DNA of 64,000 nt from Methanoregulaceae archaeon PtaB.Bin056 (GTDB lineage Archaea > Halobacteriota > Methanomicrobia > Methanomicrobiales > Methanospirillaceae): NCBI GenBank assembly GCA_002067095.1, contig MVQD01000106.1, positions 1 to 64,000 on the forward strand. Direction: 5' to 3'. Shown one piece after another: positions 8,793-17,369 of this stretch. The notes under the pieces are model-generated. The model was not told the DNA's origin, searched no databases, and saw nothing but the letters and a program-made list of their open reading frames with translations. A program made the position numbers and the translations under genes. Position 1 is the stretch's first letter. Each line of letters starts with the position of its first letter.

Positions 8793-9218
8793 TCACCTGT
8801 GCTGCTTTTTTCCCTGCCCTTCGAAGGTCGCCACGAGCATATCGTCGCGAAAGACCCGCACAGTATAGCTTGAATACTGTGCGGTCTCCCCCGTGCATTC
8901 GGCAATTGCAGTGAGAATTCCCTTTGCAGGGGCGAGGTAGAATATTTGCGCGGAGAGCGCAACTTCATCCACACCCCCCAGGTTTGCCGCGATGCCGAAG
9001 GCCTGATCGGCGAGTGCGAATATGGCCCCCCCATGGGCAAACCCCCGCAGGTTCCGCTTCCCATCGGAATCCATCCTCACCCGTGCGTACCCGGGGCGCG
9101 CCTCGAGTATCTCCATTTCCAGCAGGCGGGCGAACTCTGACTGGTTGAAATTCCGGACCTTCTCATGCACATCTGCAGGAGAGAGGTGATTCGGGTCTGT
9201 AGGGTGAAGAGAAGACAT
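8793..9218 (-). CDS. PaaI-type hotdog thioesterase
   Basis: The 141-residue protein from the ATG at 9218 (MSSLHPTDPNH) is full length for the PaaI subfamily. It has the hallmark segment GFAHGGAIFALADQAFGIAAN, with the HGG turn before the central hotdog helix, and the late segment YSSYTVRVFRDDMLVATFEGQGKK. PaaI-type enzymes hydrolyse acyl- or aryl-CoA thioesters; the substrate here is unknown. An upstream frame extension to 9338 is Ser/Thr/Pro-rich, lacks conservation and is left out. It lies 46 bases after the GT2 gene on the same strand and could be transcribed with it. Confidence 0.85.
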   Translation of the reverse strand: MSSLHPTDPNHLSPADVHEKVRNFNQSEFARLLEMEILEARPGYARVRMDSDGKRNLRGFAHGGAIFALADQAFGIAANLGGVDEVALSAQIFYLAPAKGILTAIAECTGETAQYSSYTVRVFRDDMLVATFEGQGKKQHR

Positions 9219-9264
9219 TGCAAATCGGGTTCTCGTTTGGGGTTGCAAGGGCGTCAATGTGCCC

Positions 9265-9969
9265 CTATTTGTATTCCCTGCGGGTATACTGGTGCTTTTC
9301 GGAGGAACCCCCGTGTGCAACGATATAGAGCCATTCATAGAGGGACTTGAGCGTCCCGAACTGCTCGTACCTGCGCATGGAGAACCCTACCCTCATCCTG
9401 TTGTCAAACATCACCCTTCCCACCTTCTTCATCCGCCTGGCAATCTCCAGGTCGTCGCCTGCATCCACGAAGTGGTACATCCCGGCCCGGAAAAATGCCT
9501 CCTTCCGGAATGCCGTGTTGCATCCGAGCGTGTAATAGAGTGTATGGGTATAGTAGCCAAGCCTTGCAAAAGTGTTCGCAAAGGCAAGGGAAAGGTGGTT
9601 CTTGAGGGTCTTTTCGATGGGATCGACAGGCCCATAGAGCTGCACCGCGTCGGGATGCCGTCCAAAGTCATCGAGTATGACCTCGAGCCAGTTGCGCGGG
9701 ATGATGCAATCGGCATCCGTGGTCGCCAGAATGGGGCCTTGCGCCCTCATCGCGCCATCGTTTCGCGCCCCACCCACCTTCCTGCTGGTCTGGATGAAGA
9801 CCAGGTCAGCAAGGGACTCCGCAAGATCCCTCGTGGAATCGCTGGAGCCACCGTCCACGACAATGATCTCGTAGTCCTGCCTCGGAATGGTCTGGCGGTT
9901 CAATGATTCGAGGCACGAAACAATATTCGCAGACTCGTTAAACGAGGGGATTACCACTGAGATCTTCAT
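9265..9969 (-). CDS. Family 2 glycosyltransferase
   Basis: The product is 234 residues from ATG 9969. It has the GT-A start MKISVVIPSFNESANIVSCLESL, the nucleotide-binding VDGGSSDSTRD, the metal-binding DADC (TTDADCIIP) and a later D-rich acceptor region (FVDAGDDLEIARRM). It would transfer a sugar from a nucleotide-sugar or dolichyl donor in glycan or glycolipid assembly. No membrane helices are obvious except a weakly hydrophobic segment near residue 140. The start overlaps the stop of the upstream GT4 gene (ATGA), so translation is probably coupled. Confidence 0.9.
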   Translation of the reverse strand: MKISVVIPSFNESANIVSCLESLNRQTIPRQDYEIIVVDGGSSDSTRDLAESLADLVFIQTSRKVGGARNDGAMRAQGPILATTDADCIIPRNWLEVILDDFGRHPDAVQLYGPVDPIEKTLKNHLSLAFANTFARLGYYTHTLYYTLGCNTAFRKEAFFRAGMYHFVDAGDDLEIARRMKKVGRVMFDNRMRVGFSMRRYEQFGTLKSLYEWLYIVAHGGSSEKHQYTRREYK

Positions 9970-10940
9970 TCCACGAGCTCCCTGTACAGCCTGACATGCC
10001 GTGCGGCGATATCCTTTAAATCGAACTGCGACGTGAAATCCCTTGCGGCCGCCGCACAATGGTTCAGCGCAGTGCGGTCCTCAATCAGGGCGCGTGCGTC
10101 TTCGCGGTCCGAGAAATAAAGGATGTTCTTGCCGTAAATGTCATGGAATTCGGGGATATCCCTCGCAATCACAGGAAGACCGCAGGAGAGGGCTTCCAGG
10201 ATGACCAGGCCAAATGTCTCGGCAAAGGATGGCATGAAGAAGACGTCTGCCGCGCTGTAGGGCTTGATGATATCGTTCACGTTGCCCGGGAAGAGCACAT
10301 TCTCCCCGCATCGCAACTTCAGGTGCTTGATCTTCCCGTAGTCCTTCGAGAGTGCGCCGTACGGAAACCCTCCGATCCAGACGAATTTCTTGTCCGGAAA
10401 GATGCGGGAGAGCGCCAGGAAATCGTAGAGACCTTTCCTTGGGGTGAGCTGGGCCACCGTGAGCACGACCTCCTGTTCGTCGGGTATGCCGTAGTACTCC
10501 CTGAACGCTGCCCTCTTCTCTTCGTCCCTCCTGAAGAAGTCCCGGTTCACGCCGTTTGGGATCATCGTCACCGGCATCTCTGGGATCATGGCAGTGACCT
10601 CGTCGTGGCAGGGCCGGGAGATGGTGATGATATGATCGAACCTCCGGTAGATCTTTGGATACCTCTTGTTGATGGCGCGCGCGAGGGCAATATTTCCCAT
10701 GTTGATTCTGGGAGTGGAATGCGCGGTCAGGATCTTCTTCCCCCTGGACATCCGGCGATTGAGCCCTGCGATGGGGCCGAAGGTGTGGTAATGCACGATG
10801 TCTGCGTGGTTTGAAAAACTCTTCCATGAGACATCTATCCCCGGCTCGTTCTGGAGCTGGAGGTAAAGTGTCTTTGCAACCGTCGCACATCCGATAAATC
10901 GGAAGAAGAGCATGTCTTCCACGAAGAAATTGACCTTCAC
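9966..10940 (-). CDS. Family 4 glycosyltransferase (GT-B fold)
   Basis: The 324-residue protein has the two Rossmann halves of a GT-B enzyme. These show VHYHTFGP near residue 50, the AQLTPRKG donor-domain start near 165, and the EX7E donor site (FAETFGLVILEALSCGLPVIA) near 245. The start is placed at GTG 10940: this forms a GTGA overlap with the preceding oxidoreductase stop and has GAGG about 8 bases upstream. An in-frame GTG at 10958 is possible. It is the middle gene of a three-gene coupled cluster. Family members make glycolipids or polysaccharides; the exact sugar cannot be read from sequence. Confidence 0.9.
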   Translation of the reverse strand: MKVNFFVEDMLFFRFIGCATVAKTLYLQLQNEPGIDVSWKSFSNHADIVHYHTFGPIAGLNRRMSRGKKILTAHSTPRINMGNIALARAINKRYPKIYRRFDHIITISRPCHDEVTAMIPEMPVTMIPNGVNRDFFRRDEEKRAAFREYYGIPDEQEVVLTVAQLTPRKGLYDFLALSRIFPDKKFVWIGGFPYGALSKDYGKIKHLKLRCGENVLFPGNVNDIIKPYSAADVFFMPSFAETFGLVILEALSCGLPVIARDIPEFHDIYGKNILYFSDREDARALIEDRTALNHCAAAARDFTSQFDLKDIAARHVRLYRELVE

Positions 10941-12253
10941 GACCAGTTCCTCACGCACTCCATGGCCTGGCGTATGCAGCCGTCCATGTTCAGGTACTCA
11001 AACCTTGAGAACCTCCCGACAAGGGTGATCCCCTTCGCCTGGAAAAATTCCCGGATGATCCTGATATTCTCAGGGTATGCAAGGTCGTATACCACGTAGG
11101 CAAACTTCTGATGGTCCACCGCGGTATGGACCACCTGTTCCGGGGTGAGGAATCCCATCCGCTCGAGGGATTCAATCACGTGACTGACGAGATCGCTATC
11201 GGTCATGCGGGAGACTTCGTCGCCTTCGTTGTAGGTGATCTCGGCCAGGATGCCCGCATGACCCGCGGGGGCCACATGGCTGCTGAAATTGGAGGGAAAC
11301 GAGATCCGGTTCGCGAGGCTCTGTTCCCTGTCAGGGATGTAGAGCCATGAAATATCGGGGACCGTCCCCCTGATCCCCACCTGCACGCAGCAGACCGAGT
11401 TGTAGCGGAGGGCACGTATCGCCTCCTGCACCCTCACCGGGACATCATCGAGGCAGGGCATGAGGTGCGGGAGTGGGATGGTGCTGATCACCCTGTCTCC
11501 CCGGCTCGTCCGTTTCCCGTCACTGGCTTCCCAGGCGCCGTCCCTGAATGCAAGCGATCGGACAGGAAAACCAGTCACTATGCAGTCCTCGATTCCACTG
11601 GCAATGGATGCGACCAGGGCCTCTATCCCGCCTTCTGCCGGGTAGGTGAAGACCGACTGGTGGGTGTACCCCTCCGTCTCTATTCCTATGGCAGATCTTA
11701 TCACGTCTTCGACCGGGGGCCTCGGCACTCTCCCCTCGACCCAGTGTGCAGACATTGATGCCGGGGGATAGTTCCAGATCTTTTCGTTGTATGGAATCAT
11801 GTAGAGATCGGCGATCCCCTTCCCGAACGTGGCGTATATCCATTCTGCGAAATTGGCAGGAGGAGGGATCTCCCCCTTCTCGGACTTTACGTAGGTCTTG
11901 ATGAATTCATTGATGCAGAAGAAGAGATCGTCCTTTGGAAGGGAGGCGAGGCCGTTCTCGAACGGATATTTCACCAGGATGTCCCTGTACATGATCCTGG
12001 TGTTCCTCGTCCGCTTCTCCCGGTTTGAGGAAAGGACGTTCTGCATGAATTCGAGGACCTCTGTGTCTCTCGAGAAGATGATATGCGACCCGCCAGTATC
12101 GAACGTGAACCCGTTCTCTGTCCGGGAACGACAGAGCCCACCGATCCGCTCTTCAGCCTCGAGGACCGTCACCTGCTGTCCGCGCCTGCGGAGCAGGTGT
12201 GCGAGGGTGATGCCGGAAAGACCCCCTCCCAGGATGAGTGTGCGCACGAGCAT
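10937..12253 (-). CDS. FAD-dependent amine-oxidase-like oxidoreductase of a glycan cluster
   Basis: The 438-residue protein opens with the dinucleotide-binding LILGGGLSGITLAHLLRRRG and the adjacent ERIGGLCRSR and DTGGSHIIF motifs. It ends with a GRFSRFEYLNMDGCIRQA segment that closes the FAD site. This is the protoporphyrinogen oxidase/UDP-galactopyranose mutase superfamily. Its position, translationally coupled with two glycosyltransferases, favours a role on a nucleotide sugar or lipid-linked sugar rather than haem synthesis. UDP-galactopyranose mutase activity is possible but unproven. A TATA-like ATCATATAAT sits about 20-27 bases before the ATG, so the transcript may be leaderless. Confidence 0.85.
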   Translation of the reverse strand: MLVRTLILGGGLSGITLAHLLRRRGQQVTVLEAEERIGGLCRSRTENGFTFDTGGSHIIFSRDTEVLEFMQNVLSSNREKRTRNTRIMYRDILVKYPFENGLASLPKDDLFFCINEFIKTYVKSEKGEIPPPANFAEWIYATFGKGIADLYMIPYNEKIWNYPPASMSAHWVEGRVPRPPVEDVIRSAIGIETEGYTHQSVFTYPAEGGIEALVASIASGIEDCIVTGFPVRSLAFRDGAWEASDGKRTSRGDRVISTIPLPHLMPCLDDVPVRVQEAIRALRYNSVCCVQVGIRGTVPDISWLYIPDREQSLANRISFPSNFSSHVAPAGHAGILAEITYNEGDEVSRMTDSDLVSHVIESLERMGFLTPEQVVHTAVDHQKFAYVVYDLAYPENIRIIREFFQAKGITLVGRFSRFEYLNMDGCIRQAMECVRNWS

Positions 12254-12270
12254 AGTATTTTACCGGAGGG

Positions 12271-12280
12271 ATTATATGAT
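12271..12280 (-). promoter_or_regulatory. TATA box of the glycan cluster
   Basis: On the minus strand ATCATATAAT lies about 22 bases (centre) before the ATG at 12253. The spacing implies a leaderless transcript covering the oxidoreductase, GT4 and GT2 genes. Confidence 0.5.
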
Positions 12281-12355
12281 TGACCATCCACGGGTCTATT
12301 CTCCTGCCTCACATTAAAAAAATGGATGGGATTGCCGGATCAAAGAGTTGAACGC

Positions 12356-12808
12356 ATGACCCTTCACGAATACTCATATAAGAGGGATTTCACAAAGACG
12401 CCTGAACCTCCCGGAACCGTCGAAAGAGGGACGGGTGACCCTGTCTTCGTTGTCCAGGAACACCACTCACGCCACCGCCATTTCGACTTTCGCCTGGAAC
12501 ACGAAGGAGTGCTTGTCTCCTGGGCAGTGCCAAAAGGTGTTCCCGAGTTGCCGGGAAATAAGCACCTGGCGGTCCGGACCGAAGACCATCCGCTCGCGTA
12601 TGCGGATTTCGAGGGAAGCATTCCCGAGGGGGAGTATGGTGCGGGCGAAGTCGAGATATGGGACAAAGGAACCTTCAATCTCATGAACTGGGAAGAGGAC
12701 CGCATTGAGGTCGTACTGCAGGGAAACCGGCTCAGTGGAAGGTATATCCTGGTCAGGTTCAAACGTGCGGGAGAGAACGAATGGCTGTTATTCAAGGCAA
12801 AGGGGTAA
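12356..12808 (+). CDS. Stand-alone LigD-type DNA 3'-phosphoesterase
   Basis: The 150-residue protein matches the phosphoesterase (PE) domain of bacterial DNA ligase D. It has the N-terminal YKRDFTKTPEP, the metal and active-site block FVVQEHHSRHRHFDFRLE near residues 37-54, SWAVPKG, EDHPLAYADFEG and IPEGEYGAGEVEIWDKG. In LigD this domain trims 3' phosphate and ribonucleotide ends during nonhomologous end joining. Free-standing copies are known in bacteria and archaea. Here no Ku, ligase or primase domain is adjacent. ATG 12356 (MTLHEYSYKRD) is preferred over an upstream in-frame ATG at 12326 because family members start there. It is divergent from the glycan cluster. Confidence 0.92.
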   Translation: MTLHEYSYKRDFTKTPEPPGTVERGTGDPVFVVQEHHSRHRHFDFRLEHEGVLVSWAVPKGVPELPGNKHLAVRTEDHPLAYADFEGSIPEGEYGAGEVEIWDKGTFNLMNWEEDRIEVVLQGNRLSGRYILVRFKRAGENEWLLFKAKG

Positions 12809-12855
12809 ACGGCTGGTTCACTGCATGAATTGGGAAAATAAAAAAGAGATCTCTT

Positions 12856-13359
12856 TTATTTCGCGCTCTTCACCGTCTTTGTGCCGCGGAGTATGGCGAT
12901 CTTTCCTGTCCGGACCAGCTCCTTGACTCCGTACTGGCGCAACAGCTTCTCGAGGGCATCGATCTTTTCTGTGTCCCCCGTCACAGAGAGGACAACAGTC
13001 CTGCTGCCCACATCGATGATCTGTGCCCGGAAGATGCTTGCGATCTGCATGATCTCAGCCCGGCTGCTCCCTGGCTCGGCGGTGACCTTGATGAGCGCGA
13101 GTTCGCGCTCCACGCGGTCGTTTTCGGTGATGTCGGAGACCTTGATCACGTCGATGAGCTTGTTCAACTGCTTCATCACCTGCTCAATCTGGGCGTCGTC
13201 GCCGATGCAGACGATGGTGATCCTGCTCATGTCCGGCTCCTCGCAGGTGCCGACCGCGAGGCTCTCGATATTGAAGCCGCGCCGCGAGAAGAGCCCGGTG
13301 ACCCTGGAGAGGACACCCGGTTTATTCTCCACCAGCACGCTCAGGGTATGCGGCTTCAT
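12856..13359 (-). CDS. ilvN: Acetolactate synthase small (regulatory) subunit
   Basis: The 167-residue protein starts [34 protein letters not shown], the typical ACT domain that binds valine. The C-terminal ALS_ss domain follows ([31 protein letters not shown]). It activates and confers feedback control on the catalytic subunit. The ATG at 13359 overlaps the ilvB stop as ATGA, so the two subunits are coupled. Coding potential upstream of this start in the same frame is only the shadow of ilvB. Confidence 0.96.
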   Translation of the reverse strand: MKPHTLSVLVENKPGVLSRVTGLFSRRGFNIESLAVGTCEEPDMSRITIVCIGDDAQIEQVMKQLNKLIDVIKVSDITENDRVERELALIKVTAEPGSSRAEIMQIASIFRAQIIDVGSRTVVLSVTGDTEKIDALEKLLRQYGVKELVRTGKIAILRGTKTVKSAK

Positions 13360-15032
13360 TCGCTGTAACCCCCGATCATCTCGTTGATGGCAGCTCCTGC
13401 CGGCACCATGGGGAAGACGTTCTCCTCGCGCTCGACCCGGAAGTCCAGGATGAACGGGCCATCGGTCTCGATCGCCGCCTGGAGGGCAGGTTTCACATCC
13501 TTTGAGTCCTCGACCCTCATACCATCGATCCCATACGCATTCGCGATCTTCACGAAGTCGACAGCCGGAAGTTCCGTGTAAGAGTACCGGCGATCGTAAA
13601 AGAGCTCCTGCCACTGCCGGACCATCCCGAGGAACCGGTTGTTCAGGATGGCAACCTTGACAGGGATCTGGTAGTGGGAGACTGTCCCAAGCTCCTGGAT
13701 GTTCATCTGGAAGCTCCCGTCGCCGGCAATATCGAAGACCACCTGATCGGGACGGGCAAAGTGGGCGCCCATCGCCGCGGGGAAGCCGTATCCCATTGTA
13801 CCGAGGCCCCCAGAGGTGATCCAGGTCCGGGGATGGCGGAAACAGTAATACTGGGCAGTCCACATCTGGTTCTGCCCCACCTCGCTGACGATGATGCCCT
13901 CACCCGCAAGGAGTTCCGAGAGCTGCTCGATCACGAACTGCGGACGCAGCACCCCGTCCCTTGGATATCTCATCGGGAATTTCTCCTTCCAGGTGCGGAT
14001 GCGGGAGAGCCACCGTTCGTATTCTTTCCTCTTCTGGATGCGCTCCCGCATTTCCTGGAGAACTGCTCTCGAATCCCCGACGATAGGCACGTCTACCCGC
14101 TTGTTCTTTCCAATCTCGGCGGGGTCGATGTCGACATGGATGATCCGGGCCTGGGACGCGAATGTGTCCAGCTTGCCTGTCACCCGGTCATCGAACCTTA
14201 CCCCGATGGCTATGAGGAGGTCGGACTCGGTGACCGCATAATTTGCATACCTGGTCCCATGCATGCCGAGCATCCCCAGGTTGAGGGGATGGTCGCACGG
14301 GATTGCCCCGATTCCCATCAGGGTGGTGGTCACCGGGATCCCCATCATCTCGGCAAGACTGACGAGTTCCGCCGAGGCGTTCGAGCTGATCACGCCACCT
14401 CCCACGTAGAGGAGGGGCCGCTCGGCCTCCATCATCATCTCGATTGCCTTGTCGATCTGCCTGGTGTGCCCCCTGTAGGTCGGCTGGTATCCCCGGAGGT
14501 TCACCTGCTCCGACTCGGGGTATTCGTATTCGATCTCCTTTGTGCTGACATCCTTCGGGAGGTCAATCAGGACAGGTCCCGGTCTTCCTGTGCGCGAGAT
14601 GTAGAACGCCTCCCTGATGACGTGCCCCAGTTCCTCGGTCCTCTTGACGAGATAGTTGTGCTTGGTGATGGGCAGCGTGATGCCGGTGATATCAGACTCC
14701 TGGAAGGCATCGTTTCCAAGGAGGCTTGTCGGGACCTGTCCGGTCAGCGCCACAATGGAAACTGAGTCCATGTAGGCAGTTGCGATCCCGGTCACCAGGT
14801 TGCATGCCCCCGGACCGGAGGTGGCCAGGCATACGCCAACCCTGCCGCTGGCGCGGGCGAACCCGTCAGCGGCATGGGCGGCTGCCTGTTCATGCCGTAC
14901 AAGGATGTGCCGCAATGACGAATTGTAGAGTTCATCATAAATCGGCAACACTACACCGCCGGGGTAGCCGAATATTGTCTCCACCCCTTCGCGTTGCAGC
15001 CCTTCAATGAGTATTTTGGCTCCGGTCTTCAT
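13356..15032 (-). CDS. ilvB: Acetolactate synthase large (catalytic) subunit
   Basis: The 558-residue ThDP enzyme has the catalytic Glu segment [17 protein letters not shown] near residue 47. The FAD/central domain contains [14 protein letters not shown], and the ThDP motif [14 protein letters not shown] lies near 435-450. It condenses pyruvate with pyruvate or 2-oxobutyrate in valine/leucine and isoleucine synthesis. GAGGGA lies about 7 bases before the ATG. The start overlaps the 3' end of cimA by 29 bases and the stop overlaps ilvN, so cimA-ilvB-ilvN form one operon. Confidence 0.97.
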   Translation of the reverse strand: MKTGAKILIEGLQREGVETIFGYPGGVVLPIYDELYNSSLRHILVRHEQAAAHAADGFARASGRVGVCLATSGPGACNLVTGIATAYMDSVSIVALTGQVPTSLLGNDAFQESDITGITLPITKHNYLVKRTEELGHVIREAFYISRTGRPGPVLIDLPKDVSTKEIEYEYPESEQVNLRGYQPTYRGHTRQIDKAIEMMMEAERPLLYVGGGVISSNASAELVSLAEMMGIPVTTTLMGIGAIPCDHPLNLGMLGMHGTRYANYAVTESDLLIAIGVRFDDRVTGKLDTFASQARIIHVDIDPAEIGKNKRVDVPIVGDSRAVLQEMRERIQKRKEYERWLSRIRTWKEKFPMRYPRDGVLRPQFVIEQLSELLAGEGIIVSEVGQNQMWTAQYYCFRHPRTWITSGGLGTMGYGFPAAMGAHFARPDQVVFDIAGDGSFQMNIQELGTVSHYQIPVKVAILNNRFLGMVRQWQELFYDRRYSYTELPAVDFVKIANAYGIDGMRVEDSKDVKPALQAAIETDGPFILDFRVEREENVFPMVPAGAAINEMIGGYSE

Positions 15033-16519
15033 TCTCTTCCCTCAGAAGTCTGTTCATGCCGGCGATCACCGCTTCGACGCTTGCCATGATGATGTCCGTG
15101 CGGGCGCCGCGAGACGTAATTATCTTTCCGTCCTTACTTAATCTTACCGTCACATCCACGAGCGCATCGGTTCCCCCGTGGATTGCGTCTACGTGGTACT
15201 CCTCGAGCCGTATGTCGGCAACGGCGGCAACCGATCTCCGGAGTGCTTCCATGGCTGCATCGACAGGCCCTGCACCCGTGGACGCCCCCGTCACCTCCTC
15301 GCCCCGCACGTCCATCGTAACCGAGGCGGTAGGAATGACATTGCTCCCGCTTACCACGGTGAACTGCTTCATCTTCAGTACCGGCCGGCACTCGATGGCC
15401 ATCACCGCTTCAGCTACCGCGATGAGATCTGTGTCGGTGATCCTCGTCCCCTTGTCCCCGAGGGCCTTTATCCTCTTCAGGATCTCTTTCAACTGGCTCT
15501 CATCCGGGTGATAGTGCATCTCTGCGAGTGCCGCCTCGACCGCGGCAGATCCCGAGTGCTTCCCGAGCATGATACGCCGTTTCCTTCCGACCCTCTCGGG
15601 CGGCACGGGCTCGTAGGTGCTCGGTTCGCGAAGGACACCGTGGGCATGGATACCGCTCTCGTGGGTGAATGCCATCTCCCCCACGATGGCCTTGTTGGTG
15701 GGGAGCGGGACCCCTGTCATCCTTGATACAAGCGATGAGAGATGGTATATCTCCCTCGTCTTGATCCCGGTGGGGTAATGGTAGAGGAGTTCAAGCGCCA
15801 TCACCAGCTCTTCAAGCGGCGTATTTCCCGCGCGCTCCCCCATGCCGTTCACCGTGACATGCGCACACTGTGCACCCGCACGGAGCGCAGCGACCGTGTT
15901 TGCCATGGCCATCCCCAGGTCATCATGGCAGTGGATGCTCAGGGGTGCGAGGCAGAGGTGCGGGATCACTTCTGCAACCCGCTCCGGGGTCAGCAGGCCC
16001 ACCGTGTCGCAGAAGCAGAGGCGTTCTGCGCCACGCTCGATGCCACCGGCGAAGATCTCCTGCACAAACGCCGGGTCGGCCCTTGAGGCGTCCTCACCCG
16101 AGAGCTCCACGATGAGCCCCCGCTCCCGTGCATAGGTTACCGCGGAGAACGCCATCTCGGAGATCTGCGCCCTGGTCTTCCGCATCTTCTTCTCGATGTG
16201 AAGGTCGCTCACCGGTATGACGAGGTGGACCGAATCAGCGCCATAATCAGCGGCAGAGTCGATGTCCTGGACTACCGCCCTGACATACGTACAGATTTCT
16301 GCGTTCAGGCCGGCATCGGAGATGAGCCTGAGGGCTTCGCGTTCTCCGTCTGAGGCTGCAACTGAGCCGACTTCCACCACGTGCACCCCGATATCCGAGA
16401 GCATCGTGGCGATCTCAAGTTTCTGACCAGGATTCAGCGAAACGCCGGGGGTCTGCTCCCCATCCCGGAGAGTGGTGTCGAAAAACCGGATGTTACCGGG
16501 GAATAAAACGATCTGTCAT
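15004..16519 (-). CDS. cimA: Citramalate/isopropylmalate synthase, 5' end frame-broken
   Basis: The protein is a DRE-TIM metallolyase with a C-terminal LeuA-type allosteric domain ([15 protein letters not shown] onward). Its position in front of ilvBN suggests (R)-citramalate synthase, which supplies 2-oxobutyrate for isoleucine; LeuA or homocitrate synthase cannot be excluded. The catalytic N-terminus [20 protein letters not shown] is present at 16430-16490, but that frame has no ATG, GTG or TTG before an upstream stop. The first in-frame ATG, at 16404, would delete the motif. An ATG at 16519 begins MTDRFIP one base out of frame. Removing one C from the CCCC run at 16499-16502 (minus strand) joins it to [13 protein letters not shown]. 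This is a frameshift, a sequencing error or an unusual start. Confidence 0.85.
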
Positions 16520-16584
16520 GGAAATCCCATCACGATCTGTAAATTTGTTCCCGCGGGTATAAAAAAAGTGGGTTGGAGACGCTC

Positions 16585-17289
16585 TTAGCTGGAGCCAGGA
16601 GCCGCACCCGAGGCTTCATAGACCCTGGTGATATAGCGGGCCTCGAAGATGATCATGAACGGGAGGAGGATAAGGGTGATGATCCAGCCGATGAAGGGGA
16701 TCGCATTGAAGAGGTTGATCACGAACCAGATGATTCCCGCCACGATGAAGAGGATGATCAATGCAAGGATGTAGCTGCCCCACCCGATCTTCCTGATAGT
16801 TTCGAGGATCGCCCCGAAGTTGAATGCCTCGCCGAATCTCTCGGTCCTCGCCATCCGGACAAACCCGATGGTGGAGAAGAGCGAGAGGATGATGGCTACG
16901 ATGAGGGCGATCAGGAGGCCGACCATGAATGCCGCCACGAGTGGCATGAGTACTTCCATGTTGTTTGTGAAGAACTCGGGATCACCGCTCATTGCTGCCT
17001 CCTGGATGGCCGCGAAGAACGCGTACCCTCCGAACACGAGGATGATGAGTATGACGGGAATCGCATAGATGATCGCGGCGACAAGGAGCTTCAGCCCATC
17101 GATGAAAAGCTTCCCCCACTGTGTCGGTTCGGGGGCTGGCGTCTTTCCCCTCCAGATCTCCATCGTGTATCCCATCATGAGTGGGAATATGATCGTGGAT
17201 ATGATCAGCAGTATCCAGCGTTTCCAGTGGCCAACGAGGCCGTCCTTTGCATAGCCCAGGGAGTCTCCGAGCATGTTGCCATAATCCAT
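16585..17289 (-). CDS. DUF4013 multi-pass membrane protein
   Basis: The 234-residue protein begins MDYGNMLGDSLGYAKDGLVGHWKRW, a short amphipathic N-terminus typical of DUF4013 proteins in methanogens. It has about six hydrophobic segments (about 25-42, 67-92, 113-140, 165-183, 186-205 and 208-222). GGTGA lies about 6 bases before ATG 17289, which is preferred over the in-frame GTG at 17301. The function is unknown. It lies 65 bases upstream of the cimA start on the same strand; a minus-strand TATA-like run near 16558-16567 probably gives cimA its own promoter. Confidence 0.8.
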   Translation of the reverse strand: MDYGNMLGDSLGYAKDGLVGHWKRWILLIISTIIFPLMMGYTMEIWRGKTPAPEPTQWGKLFIDGLKLLVAAIIYAIPVILIILVFGGYAFFAAIQEAAMSGDPEFFTNNMEVLMPLVAAFMVGLLIALIVAIILSLFSTIGFVRMARTERFGEAFNFGAILETIRKIGWGSYILALIILFIVAGIIWFVINLFNAIPFIGWIITLILLPFMIIFEARYITRVYEASGAAPGSS

Positions 17290-17369
17290 GTAAATCACCA
17301 CGTATTGCAGAGATATGTGCCATCAGCGGTAATTTAAAGCTATCTTCGAAAAAAAGTGTGCGACTCTTA

